DNA of 64,000 nucleotides from Clostridium estertheticum (GTDB taxonomy: Bacteria; Bacillota; Clostridia; Clostridiales; Clostridiaceae): positions 70,970 to 134,969 of the forward strand of contig NZ_JAAMNH020000002.1 in assembly GCF_011065935.2 (NCBI RefSeq), given 5' to 3'. Shown piece by piece: positions 1 through 9,524 of this stretch. How positions within the stretch are numbered: the stretch's first letter is position 1; the number at the start of each line of letters is the position of its first letter. The notes beneath the pieces are model-generated. The model did no database searches, was not told the origin of the DNA, and was given only the letters and a program-made list of their open reading frames with translations. The translations under genes and the position numbers were made by a program.

Positions 1-442
1 TTTTTGCATATTTTGTCTTCCAAACCTTAAAGCCTGTATCTCCAGGATTAAAATAATATTTTTCTTCATAGCCTGGACCATCTGGAATATGGGTTTTTCT
101 ATATACTCCAAGCACTTCTCCGTCTGCATCTATAACAGCGATAGAATTATATTTCGCTTTATTATGTCTTTCAAAAAAGCTAATTGGAAGAACAACTTCA
201 AGCTCCTTTGCAATTTTCTTAAAATGATTAATAGCTTTGTTGTTTTCTACTTCACTTGCTAGTTGTAAATATTTAGGTTTTTCTTTCTGGCAAAAATACG
301 GAGTTTCAAAGAGCTCCTGGATAAGAATTATTTGTGCTCCTTGGGAAGCTGCTTCCCTGACTAATTTTTCTGCTTTACTGATATTTTCTTCTACATTCCA
401 ACTGCAGCTCATTTGTGTTGCTGCTACCGTTACATTTCTCAC
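1..442 (-). CDS. aguB: N-carbamoylputrescine amidase, N-terminal part (cut by window edge)
   Basis: Nitrilase-superfamily enzyme that hydrolyses N-carbamoylputrescine to putrescine, CO2 and ammonia in the cytosol. About 147 N-terminal residues are in the window. The protein begins MRNVTVAATQMSCSWN, typical of the family; the nitrilase catalytic Glu lies in LIQELFETPYF and the catalytic Lys in YRKTHIPDGPGYEEKYYF. The catalytic Cys lies beyond base 1. The GTG start is chosen because AAGGAAGGTG precedes it at the right distance and no in-frame ATG is near. It lies downstream of a LuxR-type regulator and a broken carbamoyltransferase on the same strand, close to the phosphorolytic agmatine genes on the other strand, so the organism appears to hold both routes from carbamoylputrescine. 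Family assignment is firm; substrate is inferred from motif and context. Confidence 0.85.
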   Translation of the reverse strand, partial: MRNVTVAATQMSCSWNVEENISKAEKLVREAASQGAQIILIQELFETPYFCQKEKPKYLQLASEVENNKAINHFKKIAKELEVVLPISFFERHNKAKYNSIAVIDADGEVLGVYRKTHIPDGPGYEEKYYFNPGDTGFKVWKTKYAK

Positions 443-478
443 GAAATAATCACCTTCCTTATATAAATTAGCTATAAT

Positions 479-787
479 CTAATGCATTAACTTTTGGGTT
501 TTACCTACTTTGTTTAAAGCATTGATCATTGCGAGGGATGCACCCTTGAGAATTTTAGGTACTGCTCCTTGCATATCCGCTTCCTTGAGCATGCGAATAG
601 TTTCAAAGATGTCCAACAGCTCCTGCTTTGAGAGATCAATGTTATCAAGTATGTATCTAACTGTTCCAGTTGTTCTTGTTATTGCTCTTTCAGAATAGCA
701 AACTTTTAAATTGAAGTCCATGGCTTTTGTCAGATTGTATCTCTTAGACGTTCTCCTTTCTAGGGAGTCGTAAAAAGTCATGAGCAT
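479..787 (-). pseudogene. Carbamoyltransferase N-terminal fragment
   Basis: An open frame of 102 codons whose middle (ILDNIDLSKQELLDIFETI, then VPKILKGASLAMI) aligns with residues of about 8-51 of the intact carbamoyltransferase at 5310-6434 (CVPKILKDQSLAMIF). The match stops just before the STRTR carbamoyl-phosphate loop, and the last 12 residues are unrelated. The first ~40 residues also have no match. I read it as the remains of a second putrescine/ornithine carbamoyltransferase lying directly upstream of aguB. It has no catalytic residues and cannot be active. Confidence 0.6.
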
Positions 788-818
788 AGTGAATTTTCTT
801 GAATAACCTCTAGATTTA

Positions 819-1583
819 CTAGATATTGTTTTTAACTACTTGAACCAACTCTTCAAACGTATTTATATTCATTTTATTATAAATATTTGATAAATGCTTT
901 TTTAGTGTGTTTTCAGAAATACAAAGTCGTTCAGCAAATGTTGAACGAAGAAACCCTTCGTTTATGTAAGCTATAATCTCTCTTTCTTTTGAGGTGAGTC
1001 TATATTTTGGGGATAATGGGCATGAAACTTGAGAAGTATATACGTTTGTGTAACCATTAGGAAATTCATATACTAATCTTATGGAAAGATGTTCATTTAT
1101 AACGTTAAATATTTTTATATCTTTATCTTTAAAATCGCCTTCTGATTGTGATCTAAATAAATATATATTGCCATATGGGTAATTATTTTGAGCAACAGTC
1201 ATGCCCATAGAAAAAAACATATTAAAAGGTGTAAGCCATTTTTTCATTAATTTAGAATTCTCTCTAAGAGAATCTGATATTAAATCTGTATCCCTAAAGA
1301 CACGAGGAATGGGTTCATCTGCATACCAGTTAATAAAGTCAGTATTTTCATATCTATCGCTGTATAGTTTTAAATGTTCTTCTGGTAAATCTCCACTACT
1401 ATAATTAAAGCATACTATTGAACCTCCAACAATAGCGGAGTAATGGTACATTGAATGAGAAAAATATAGTGTTTTTTTCAATTCTTTTATAGTAGTCATA
1501 AATAAGTCGTTAATAGCAATAGTATAGATTTTTTTGATTATTTCATTTAATTCATTCCACTCTTCTGAAGAAATTGTATTCAA
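819..1583 (-). CDS. LuxR-family transcriptional regulator
   Basis: Protein of 254 residues with a C-terminal LuxR/GerE helix-turn-helix (about residues 190-250: LTSKEREIIAYINEGF, then SENTLKKHLSNIYNKMNI). The N-terminal ~180 residues look like a PAS/GAF-type ligand-sensing region; no membrane segment is evident. The start is TTG, chosen because GGGGGGAAC stands 5-7 bases upstream. It heads a minus-strand run continuing into the broken carbamoyltransferase and aguB. LuxR-type regulators (AguR) control agmatine genes in Enterococcus and Lactococcus, but those are membrane proteins; control of agmatine genes here is inference from position. Confidence 0.75.
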   Translation of the reverse strand: MNTISSEEWNELNEIIKKIYTIAINDLFMTTIKELKKTLYFSHSMYHYSAIVGGSIVCFNYSSGDLPEEHLKLYSDRYENTDFINWYADEPIPRVFRDTDLISDSLRENSKLMKKWLTPFNMFFSMGMTVAQNNYPYGNIYLFRSQSEGDFKDKDIKIFNVINEHLSIRLVYEFPNGYTNVYTSQVSCPLSPKYRLTSKEREIIAYINEGFLRSTFAERLCISENTLKKHLSNIYNKMNINTFEELVQVVKNNI

Positions 1584-1955
1584 ATTTAGTTCCCCCCATT
1601 TATATGTAAAATAAGTACTTATAATTACTCAAGCATCGATTTATCTAGTTTTTTAGAGACGTTAGGATTAGTTTTAATTGCTTTAACTCACATTATACTG
1701 CTCAATCCAAGAAAATGCCAACAATTCATTTATTATACAGAGCTGAAGCATGATTTTTTTCAAGCACTAATTTAACTTAAAATTATAAATTACTATTACT
1801 ATTTGTGATTCGCAGATTTTTTTATATAATATTGCTGATAAAATAAGCTTCAATTCATTTTCATAGTTCACTTTTGGTAATAAACTGAACGCCAAAAAGA
1901 CCCTCGCGAAAGAGCACTATAAATATTTACATACATTAAATTCATACTAAGCACC

Positions 1956-1971
1956 AAGGGCGTACGCCCTT
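1956..1971. terminator. 16-bp perfect palindrome in the 1584-1998 gap
   Basis: AAGGGCGTACGCCCTT is a perfect palindrome close to the 3' end of the transposase remnant. It could be a terminator stem or part of the element's end; there is no long T-run. I see nothing else coding in 1584-1998, an AT-rich stretch that must hold the promoter of the LuxR-type gene. Confidence 0.35.
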
Positions 1972-1998
1972 AATCAATAATGAAAGTTTCATTACCAA

Positions 1999-3590
1999 CT
2001 AGCCTACTAGTCTCCACTGGTACCTATTGTCTTTTGCTATTGCCGACAGGCGTATTTTATTAAGAATATCTCCTGTACATGCTTTGAAAATAAAAGTTAT
2101 TAATCCTCTTATGCCTAGCTGCATAACCTTTTTTGCTAGAAATTCACTGTTTACAAGTAACACATTTATGAATCTACCTATTTTCATAAGATGGTGAAAT
2201 CCAACCATAGCATTCCAATTATAGGAAAATCAGTGTTCATATTGATATCCTTGATGTTTTACTACAAGAAAATTATTTTCAATTTTCCATCGATAGCGTC
2301 CGATCTTAATACACTGATTTTCTACATTACTTTTAGTAAGCTCTTTCCCAGATATCCATACATATCTAGCTGATTTTAGTTCAATTTTACCAGTAGTCCT
2401 GCTTGTTTTTTCCCAAGTCTCTTCGCAAGTTACTGCGTGTAGCATTGTTACTGCAATTTTGAGTTTTGGAAACCTTGCTTTTACTTTTTTAGAAAACCGA
2501 TAAAAAGCTTTGCGTTCACAGTCTTGTTTATCAGCACTAACATCATTATACTCCTCATCCTCATTATTTAAAAATTCGCTCATTAATGGCAAAGTTATTC
2601 CATTATTAAAAATAACCACTGACTCTAAAACATATACATAGAATTGTTCTTGTTTTTCTTTACCAACATGACGCTCCAAATATTCCTGTGACCATTTTTC
2701 ATTTCTCATGAATTTCTGAGTACCTCTTTGTTTGTCTAGGATCTTTGATTTTACTCATTCTTTTAAGAAGTATCGGTAGCAGTCTACTATAAACCTTTAA
2801 GGCTGATTCTGTAGTTTCCTGTCTATCCGTCATTTCTTCTTCAGCTGTGTTATAGCTGCATTTTTTATTAGCTATATTTTTTTTCTTTCTATAATGTTGC
2901 CTTTAAATAATAATTCCTTTGGCTTCTAACTCTTTGTTTTTAACTTCTTTTTCCTGTTCCCTTTTTTTCTGTCGTTCTTCTGCTCTATTCATCAGGATTC
3001 ACCACCTTGCATGGTTTAAGTCCCTTAAGACAATCTTTAAAATCCTTTTGGAGTGGATACATATAGATAGCTTTGGGAGGTAATAACATCTCTGTATTTT
3101 TGTCCATTCTGCCACGCCCTTTGGTATGACCTAGATATGTCCAGTTCGAAGCTTTATAACAGGTACCCGCAAATTGAGAGATATCTACAAAGGTCTCTAA
3201 TAACACTGGCGAATAACAATATTATGTGAGCCAATCTATTTGAATTTGTTTTATGGATAAAGCTAATACTTTACTTGCTAAATTTTTGATATTAACCCAA
3301 GGAAATATTAAAAATCTACTATTATTCAGTATAAAATGAAGCCTTACATTTTTATCTTCAATACTCCATCCTATCCATTCATCACGTGATTTAAGTGCCC
3401 ACGCTGACGCGGAAATTGAAGACACCCAAGCTTCTTGTCTCCACTTTTAACAAAATAGTACAATCTAGAACCAAATGCCTGCTAATTCTCTTCTTGATAA
3501 ATGAGAATATTTATTTCTTGTCCATTTGATAAGTTCTATATCTTCTGAAGTGAAATTTCGTCCGGAGGATGCCATGATAATATTGTCCAT
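1999..3590 (-). pseudogene. Decayed transposase with DUF4338 (DruA-like) N-terminal region and DDE domain
   Basis: Reading the minus strand from ATG at 3590: RNFTSEDIELIKWTRN, then in-frame TAG and TAA stops, then a stretch matching DUF4338 (GWSIEDKNVRLHFILNNSRF; FVDISQFAGTCYKASNW, YLGHTKGRGRMDKN). This is followed by a linker (SRLLPILLKRMSKIKDPRQ) and a DDE transposase core (KKVKARFPKLKIAVTMLHAV; IGRYRWKIENNFLVVKHQG) and C-terminus, broken by at least two more frameshifts and an internal deletion near 2700. DUF4338 occurs both in DruA of the Druantia defence system and at the front of large transposases; the DDE domain here marks the latter. Clearly inactive. Confidence 0.75.
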
Positions 3591-3676
3591 ATTGTGCCCC
3601 ACCTACCTTTCCAATATTATCATAACATTTGAGCTGTGGTGTTGTTCAGGGGCATTTAAGATTTCAAAAAAAACTT

Positions 3677-3707
3677 ATAGTCCTTGATATGCAAGGGCTA
3701 TATTTTT
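3677..3707 (+). terminator. Rho-independent terminator
   Basis: ATAGTCCTTG / CAAGGGCTAT stem (10 bp with one G-T pair), 5-nt loop, followed by TATTTTTAT. It closes the debris of the DUF4338 transposase and isolates the aguD operon, whose promoter should lie in 3710-3940; no convincing -35/-10 pair can be assigned there. Confidence 0.65.
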
Positions 3708-3951
3708 ATGATTCAGGTCTGTTTAGTAGAGGTTTATTAATTTGCAGAAATGATGTTAAAAAAGATAATATTCAAATTTAAATTTTATAATTATGTAAAT
3801 ATTTAGAGTTACAAATATTGTGACTATTTGAAAGATACTTCTTGAGTACTTCAATGTAATTACAATTATAAATAATGATTTGGGGTAATTGCAAGTGGTA
3901 TTTAACATAATTTAATATGTACTTATTAAATGTAAGAAAGGGGGTTTAATA

Positions 3952-5292
3952 ATGACAGAAGAAATAGTAAGGTCAAAAAAGAAGATAAAACTTTTACCAA
4001 TGATATGTATGATGTATTTATTCATATCGGGTGGAGGTTTTGGATTAGAAGACATGATAGGAGGTGCAGGTCCGGGAATATCATTAATTATCTTATTGAT
4101 ACTTCCTATTGTTTGGGCGTATCCATATGGACTTATTTGTACTGAACTTGGAGCAAAGTACACAGAGGAACCTGGATTTTATGGATGGATTAGACGTGCA
4201 TTGGGGAAATTCCCAGCATATATTGCAGGCTGGGCAATGACTCTTGGGAATTTTGTTGATACTTCTGTATATTTAGTTCTTTCAATGGAATATTTAAATT
4301 CTGCATTGAATTTGAATTTAACGCCAAATCAAAGATGGATGATAGGATTAGTATTTGTAGTAGTATTTTGCGTACTTAATATTTTAGGAATTGAAGTATT
4401 AGCATTTTCAGCAACAATTTCAGGGATAGTGATCTTATTACCATTTGTACTTACGATAATCTTGGCAATTCCTAAGCTTGCATACAATCCATTTGTACCG
4501 ATATTTGCCAATGGTTCGTTGGGTATAAAAGGAAGCTTGGGTAATATAAACACAGCACTATTGGTTGGATTTTGGATGTTTATGGGGTATGAATCTCTGC
4601 ATTCTTTTAGTGATGAAGTTGAAGGAGCTGGACCATTAATTTCAAAAGCGTTCATGTGGGCAGTGCCAATTGCAACATGTATGTATATTTTACCTACATT
4701 TTTCGGACTTGCGGTTACAGGAAATTGGCAAACTTGGTCAACTGCGGGACCTATAGACTATGTGGCAATGGGGAAAATTGTAGGCGGTAATTTTCTTATG
4801 ATACTTTTCTTAGTTGCAGGTATTGTTGGTAATCTTGGATTGTATAGTAGTTATATTGCTTTTGGCTCTCGTATTACAGCTGATATGGCAGAGGATGGAT
4901 TGTTTTTTAAAGGATTTGATAAAACTAGCAAAAAATACGGAACACCATATGTTTCTATAATAATAGCTTCAATAATTACTGCTATATTAAGCCAAGGTTC
5001 TTTTTCAAGCTTAATAATTATAGATGTAGTTTTAATGTTAATACCAATTATGCTTATTATTGTTTCTGGTATTGTACTTAGATTTAAAGATAAGGATAAA
5101 GAATGGGATTGCTTCACAATTAAAGTGGGAAATAAAGTATATATATTAATAGCACTATTACCACTATTACTTGCTAGTTATGCAATTGCTACAACAGAAA
5201 TAGAAATTCTAAAAGCGGGAATTTGGTGTCTAGTAGTAGGAGTCATTATGTATTTTATTTTCCCTAAGATAAATAAGAAAAAAGAGATATAG
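3952..5292 (+). CDS. aguD: Agmatine/putrescine antiporter (APC superfamily)
   Basis: Integral membrane antiporter of 446 residues with about 12 hydrophobic segments. It probably imports agmatine in exchange for putrescine. The first segment contains the APC-type glycine-rich motif (FISGGGFGLEDMIGGAGPG). Length matches basic amino acid/polyamine transporters. The ribosome binding site GAAAGGGGG precedes ATG. It is first of four same-strand genes with gaps of 17-20 bases (antiporter, carbamoyltransferase, agmatine deiminase, carbamate kinase), the classical agmatine deiminase operon, and the exchange lets the pathway run without net polyamine accumulation. APC membership is clear from sequence; agmatine specificity rests on the operon. 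Confidence 0.88.
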   Translation: MTEEIVRSKKKIKLLPMICMMYLFISGGGFGLEDMIGGAGPGISLIILLILPIVWAYPYGLICTELGAKYTEEPGFYGWIRRALGKFPAYIAGWAMTLGNFVDTSVYLVLSMEYLNSALNLNLTPNQRWMIGLVFVVVFCVLNILGIEVLAFSATISGIVILLPFVLTIILAIPKLAYNPFVPIFANGSLGIKGSLGNINTALLVGFWMFMGYESLHSFSDEVEGAGPLISKAFMWAVPIATCMYILPTFFGLAVTGNWQTWSTAGPIDYVAMGKIVGGNFLMILFLVAGIVGNLGLYSSYIAFGSRITADMAEDGLFFKGFDKTSKKYGTPYVSIIIASIITAILSQGSFSSLIIIDVVLMLIPIMLIIVSGIVLRFKDKDKEWDCFTIKVGNKVYILIALLPLLLASYAIATTEIEILKAGIWCLVVGVIMYFIFPKINKKKEI

Positions 5293-5309
5293 AGGAGGAA
5301 AAAATTAAA

Positions 5310-6434
5310 ATGAAAATTAATAAAATAAAGAACTATTTAGATTGTTGGGATTACTCTACTGAAGAATTGTTGGAAATGGTTAGCCTTATTCGTCAGTTAA
5401 AACAAAATGCGAAGGATTATTGTGTTCCTAAAATACTTAAAGATCAATCACTGGCTATGATTTTTAATGGAAATTCTACTAGAACTAGAGTATCATTTGA
5501 AGTTGCAACACACCAATTAGGAGCACATGCTTTATATCTAACAGGAGGAGAGCATGGAGAACTTCATTTAGGAAAAAGAGAAACCATTAAGGATAGTGCA
5601 CTAGTAATTTCCAGTATGGTTGAAGGCATTTCTATGAGATGGGGCGATGTTGATGAAATTGAGGAGTTTGCTAAGTATTCATCAGTTCCAGTATTTAATA
5701 TGATGGATTACATGAGACATCCAACACAAACATTATGTGATCTTACAACTATTATAGAAAATCTTCCTGAAGGAAAAAAACTTAAGGACATTAAATTAAC
5801 TTTTATAGGAAGTGATGACTTAGGTGAGTCTAGCGCAGGTGATTTAGCAAAACTTCTTCCACGTTTTGGTATAACTGTAGTTATGGGATGCCCGGAAAAT
5901 CATGCCTTTGATGAAAGATTCAATATGATAGATTCAAATCATGATCAAGAGAGAATTAGAAGAACTCTTGAGCAACGTGCACAGGCTTGTGAAGAGGGTG
6001 GTGGAAAAATTTATTCAACACACGATCCAATTGAAGCAGTAAAAGGTGCAGATTTTATTTATACAGGCTGTTTCTGTTATGAGGGAATGGAAAACGATAA
6101 TAATTTTGAATATTTTAATAAAATTTTTATTGATGCTGGTTTTCAGGTTAGTGAAAAGCTTCTTTCACATTGTAAAGGGGCAAAAACAATGCATTATCTT
6201 CCAGCTCTTAGAGGAAAAGAAATGACCGATTATGCTATGGATTTTGAAGGCTCTCTTCTTTGGAAACAGGCCGAAAATCGTTTACATACCCAAAGAGGTT
6301 TAATGGCTTACTTAATGGGTTCAAGAACAATTAATGAGTATAAGCTAGTAGAAAATACAGAAGCAGAAAGACTTGCCGTTGAAAAAATTAAAAAAATGTA
6401 TGAGACTTTTGGTTCAGAATATACACATAAATAA
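5310..6434 (+). CDS. ptcA: Putrescine carbamoyltransferase (ornithine carbamoyltransferase-type)
   Basis: Converts carbamoylputrescine and phosphate into putrescine and carbamoyl phosphate (phosphorolytic direction). Carbamoyl-phosphate loop STRTR at residues 56-60, HPTQ at 137-140, and the late loop at 295-302, which reads HYLPALRG instead of the HCLP of ornithine and known putrescine enzymes. At 374 residues it is about 35 longer than Enterococcus PTC; the extra length sits around residues 168-235 (GSDDLGESSAGDL and a charged helix). AGAGGAGG precedes ATG. It lies between antiporter and agmatine deiminase, so the substrate is very probably carbamoylputrescine, though the sequence is divergent and a YgeW-like carbamoyltransferase activity cannot be excluded. 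Confidence 0.82.
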   Translation: MKINKIKNYLDCWDYSTEELLEMVSLIRQLKQNAKDYCVPKILKDQSLAMIFNGNSTRTRVSFEVATHQLGAHALYLTGGEHGELHLGKRETIKDSALVISSMVEGISMRWGDVDEIEEFAKYSSVPVFNMMDYMRHPTQTLCDLTTIIENLPEGKKLKDIKLTFIGSDDLGESSAGDLAKLLPRFGITVVMGCPENHAFDERFNMIDSNHDQERIRRTLEQRAQACEEGGGKIYSTHDPIEAVKGADFIYTGCFCYEGMENDNNFEYFNKIFIDAGFQVSEKLLSHCKGAKTMHYLPALRGKEMTDYAMDFEGSLLWKQAENRLHTQRGLMAYLMGSRTINEYKLVENTEAERLAVEKIKKMYETFGSEYTHK

Positions 6435-6454
6435 TTAGAAAGGAGTAAAAAAAT

Positions 6455-7600
6455 ATGTCATCACAATTATTGAATACATTACCTATTGAGGATGGATTTG
6501 TAATGCCTGCTGAATATGAGCCTCAAGAATCCGTATGGCTTTTACTTGCATATGACATAACGAATTGGTATAACGGAGGATTTCCAGCTAGAAATGCACA
6601 GTTAGAAATTATTAAAGCAATAAATGAAGCGGGTACACATGTAAATATTGGAGTTCCAAAGCAGTTGTATTTAGAGGCTGAGTACTTATTTTCAGGAATG
6701 GATGTTTCAATTTATGAGATTTCATCTGTGGATTGTTGGGCAAGAGATACAGGTGCAATTTATGTGAAAAATCGTGAAACAGGAGAAATAAGAGGTGTTG
6801 ATTTTAAGTTCAATTCCTGGGGTGGTGAGCAAAGAGGCAGTCATGGTTGTACTCTTGATTATGGCGATGATGATTTGGTTGCAAGAAAAATGTTACAGAT
6901 AACTAATCATGATAGATATAGAACATCTTTTATTTTGGAAGGTGGTTCTATTACAACTGATGGAGAAGGGACAGTAATTACTACTGAGAGTTGTCTCTTG
7001 AATCAGAACAGAAATTATGCTCTTTCTAGAGAAGAAATAGAGCAAAAGTTAAAGGAATATTTAGGGTTTGAAAAGGTAATTTGGTTACAACGAGGAGTTG
7101 ATCTTGAAGATGGAGAAACAGATGGACACATAGATGATGTGTGTGCATTCATTGGTCCTGGAGAAGTAGTAACGTGCTATACAGAAGACGAATCAAATGA
7201 ATATTATGAAATTTTTAAGGAATGTTATCAAGCCCTTTGTAATGCTACAGATGCAAAAGGCAGAAAACTAAAAGTGCATAAACTAGTAGCTGCAAATCCG
7301 TTTAAATTTAATAAAGAAGAAGCAGAAAATATGACAGTGTTGCAAGGAATTGCAGAGGATAAGGATGAAAAATGGAGAGCAGAAGGTGATTTTGCAGTGC
7401 CTAGTTATGCTAACTTTCTTATTACAAATGGAAGTATCATTTTTCCAATCTATGGTCTTGATACAGATCAAGAAGCGGTTGAGTGTATGCGTAAAATTGT
7501 AGGAGATAGATATAAAGTAATACCTGTAAATGCACATAATCTAGCCCTTGGTGGAGGCTCGGTACATTGCATTACACAACAACAACCATTATCAAAATAG
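6455..7600 (+). CDS. aguA: Agmatine deiminase
   Basis: Hydrolyses agmatine to N-carbamoylputrescine and ammonia. The protein has 381 residues, the usual length for the guanidine-modifying family. Diagnostic stretches: DCWARDTGAIYVKN, FKFNSWGG, ILEGGSITTDGEGT, and the C-terminal catalytic cysteine motif GGGSVHCITQQQP (Cys372). AGAAAGGAG precedes ATG. Third gene in the agmatine operon, 20 bases after the carbamoyltransferase and 16 before carbamate kinase. Cytosolic. Confidence 0.95.
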   Translation: MSSQLLNTLPIEDGFVMPAEYEPQESVWLLLAYDITNWYNGGFPARNAQLEIIKAINEAGTHVNIGVPKQLYLEAEYLFSGMDVSIYEISSVDCWARDTGAIYVKNRETGEIRGVDFKFNSWGGEQRGSHGCTLDYGDDDLVARKMLQITNHDRYRTSFILEGGSITTDGEGTVITTESCLLNQNRNYALSREEIEQKLKEYLGFEKVIWLQRGVDLEDGETDGHIDDVCAFIGPGEVVTCYTEDESNEYYEIFKECYQALCNATDAKGRKLKVHKLVAANPFKFNKEEAENMTVLQGIAEDKDEKWRAEGDFAVPSYANFLITNGSIIFPIYGLDTDQEAVECMRKIVGDRYKVIPVNAHNLALGGGSVHCITQQQPLSK

Positions 7601-7616
7601 AAAAGGAGAATGAAAT

Positions 7617-8561
7617 ATGTCAAGAATTGTAATTGCCTTAGGGGGAAATGCATTAGGAAATAACGCTCAGGAACAACAAAAAATGATTGAAGATGCGGCT
7701 CCTTCTATTGTTGAATTAATTAGACAGGGACATGAAATTATTATAAGTCATGGAAATGGTCCACAAGTTGGAATGATTAGTCTAGCATTTGACCTTGCAG
7801 CTAATGAAAGCGATAAAGTTGCACCAATGGAGTTAATGGAATGTACTGCTATGAGTCAGGGGTACATAGGTTACCATCTTCAAAAAGGAATTAAAAAAGA
7901 GTTGCAAAGACAAAAAATGCCTTGGAATGTTGTATCGGTTATTACACAAGTAGTTGTTGATAAAAATGACAAAGCCTTCAACAATCCATCAAAACCAATT
8001 GGAGGATTCTATACGGAAGAGAAGATAAAAGAGCTGGCTGTAAAAAAGCCAGAGCTACAATTTGTTGAAGATGCCGGAAGAGGGTATAGACGTGTAGTCC
8101 CATCTCCAAAACCTGTGGATATTGCAGAAAGAGATTCTATTTTAAATCTTTTGAATAATGGGTATATCGTTATAGCTTGTGGAGGTGGTGGTATTCCGGT
8201 TATTGTTAATGATGATGGTGATTATGAAGGAATTCCAGCAGTAATTGATAAAGACTTTGCAGCTGCGAAACTAGCAGAACTAGTTGAAGCTGATTATCTA
8301 TTCATCTTAACTGCTGTAGATAGGGTTTCTATTAACTGGGGAAAACCAAATCAAGAAGAATTGTCCGAAATTACAGTAGAGAAGGCCGTGCAATATTGTG
8401 ACGAAGGTCATTTTGCACCAGGAAGCATGCTTCCTAAAGTACAAGCAGCTATTAGTTTTGTCAATAGTAGGGAAAAAAGAAGAGCAATCATTGCATCTTT
8501 AGAGAAGGCATCACTAGCTATAAGAGGAGAAAGCGGTACATTAATTACTGGAAAAATATAA
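7617..8561 (+). CDS. arcC: Carbamate kinase
   Basis: Transfers phosphate from carbamoyl phosphate to ADP, giving ATP, CO2 and ammonia; this is the energy-yielding last step of agmatine (or arginine) fermentation. 314 residues, standard for the amino-acid kinase family. The N-terminus MSRIVIALGGNALG, ISHGNGPQVG, ACGGGGIPV and IDKDFAAAKLAE are family signatures. AAAAGGAG precedes ATG. Last gene of the operon; no clear terminator follows before the Tn3 debris begins at about 8586. No arginine deiminase is visible, so it serves the agmatine route here. Confidence 0.95.
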   Translation: MSRIVIALGGNALGNNAQEQQKMIEDAAPSIVELIRQGHEIIISHGNGPQVGMISLAFDLAANESDKVAPMELMECTAMSQGYIGYHLQKGIKKELQRQKMPWNVVSVITQVVVDKNDKAFNNPSKPIGGFYTEEKIKELAVKKPELQFVEDAGRGYRRVVPSPKPVDIAERDSILNLLNNGYIVIACGGGGIPVIVNDDGDYEGIPAVIDKDFAAAKLAELVEADYLFILTAVDRVSINWGKPNQEELSEITVEKAVQYCDEGHFAPGSMLPKVQAAISFVNSREKRRAIIASLEKASLAIRGESGTLITGKI

Positions 8562-8585
8562 TTTATTGTGTTTTACAAGTAAGCT

Positions 8586-9246
8586 ACACATCCTAAACGT
8601 GATATAGGAGGTACAAGGCTTTGGAGATTTGATCCAAATGTAGACTATGGTGTCTTGAATAGTCTATCTAAAAACAAATTACGTGAAGACCTTATAATTA
8701 AGTCCAGGGATGATATGCTTAGGGTTGCTGGTTCACTTAAACTTGGAACCAGCAACCCTACAAGTCTTATAAAAATGTTACAAAGAGGCGGGAAGCCAAC
8801 TATGCTTGGTCGTGCAATGGGCGAATTCGGACGAATTTTTAAGACCACTTACGAACTGTCATTTTTGGATGACAAGAATTATCGCAGGCGTATTTTGACA
8901 CAGCTAAATCGTGGAGAAGCGGAAAATGGGCTTAAAAGAATCGTTGTACGGCAAGAAAGGAGAGATTCATCAACCTCACCGTTAAGGTCAGGAAGATCAA
9001 TTAAATACGTTAGGGTTAGTTACAAACGCTATTATCCTCTGGAATACAGTCTATATGGAAAAAGCATTAGATGCTATTCGAAATGCAGGGTATATCGTGA
9101 ATTTAGATGACGTAAAACGAATTTACCTCTTGGCTATGATCATATAAATATTGTAGGGAATTATTCATTTGACTTAGCAAAAAATTATCTGGTAAGCTGA
9201 GACCATTGCAACCAATGGATAAAAAACCATTTGGTAATAAAAGGTA
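8586..9246 (+). pseudogene. Tn3-family transposase, C-terminal remnant
   Basis: Open from 8586 in the frame RLWRFDPNVDYGVLN..., containing AGSLKLG, MLQRGGKPTMLGRAMGEFGR and TYELSFLDDKNYRRRILTQL, all typical of the DDE C-terminal half of Tn3 transposases. Frame shifts follow, after which LDAIRNAGYIVNLDDVKR and IVGNYSFDLAKNYLVS can be read in other frames up to about 9246. N-terminal two-thirds missing. A 34-bp terminal repeat follows at 9252. Confidence 0.8.
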
Positions 9247-9251
9247 ATTAC

Positions 9252-9285
9252 ATTGCCGTTTCTGTCCCATTACTACACAACCCCC
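9252..9285 (-). repeat. Tn3-type terminal inverted repeat (copy A)
   Basis: Read on the minus strand it begins GGGGGTTGTGTAGTAATGG and continues to AAACGGCAAT. It sits just downstream of a Tn3 transposase remnant with its GGGGG outer end pointing away, where the right end of such a transposon should be. Close relatives occur at 11445 and 39374. The rest of 9247-9524 holds nothing coding. Confidence 0.65.
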
Positions 9286-9524
9286 TATACGGCGTGTATT
9301 CCGACAGTATAAGGGTAAGGATACCGGCGAAATCAATGGATTTACTGTAGTAGTTGGCTAAAGTGTTGAAGAATATTTATTTGTGAGAATATTAACACAA
9401 TATCGTTTGTGACGTCATTATTTTACATTTGAATTGAATAACATACCCCAAAATGCAATAGTTATTTGATAGAGCTTTCCCAATATATAATTCAATATTA
9501 TATTAAAATATGGGGGTTATAACT

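Noticed and set aside
2985..3425. Druantia (DruA) anti-phage system
   Set aside because: The DUF4338 stretch is interrupted by stop codons and continues into a DDE transposase; no DruE or other Druantia genes are nearby.
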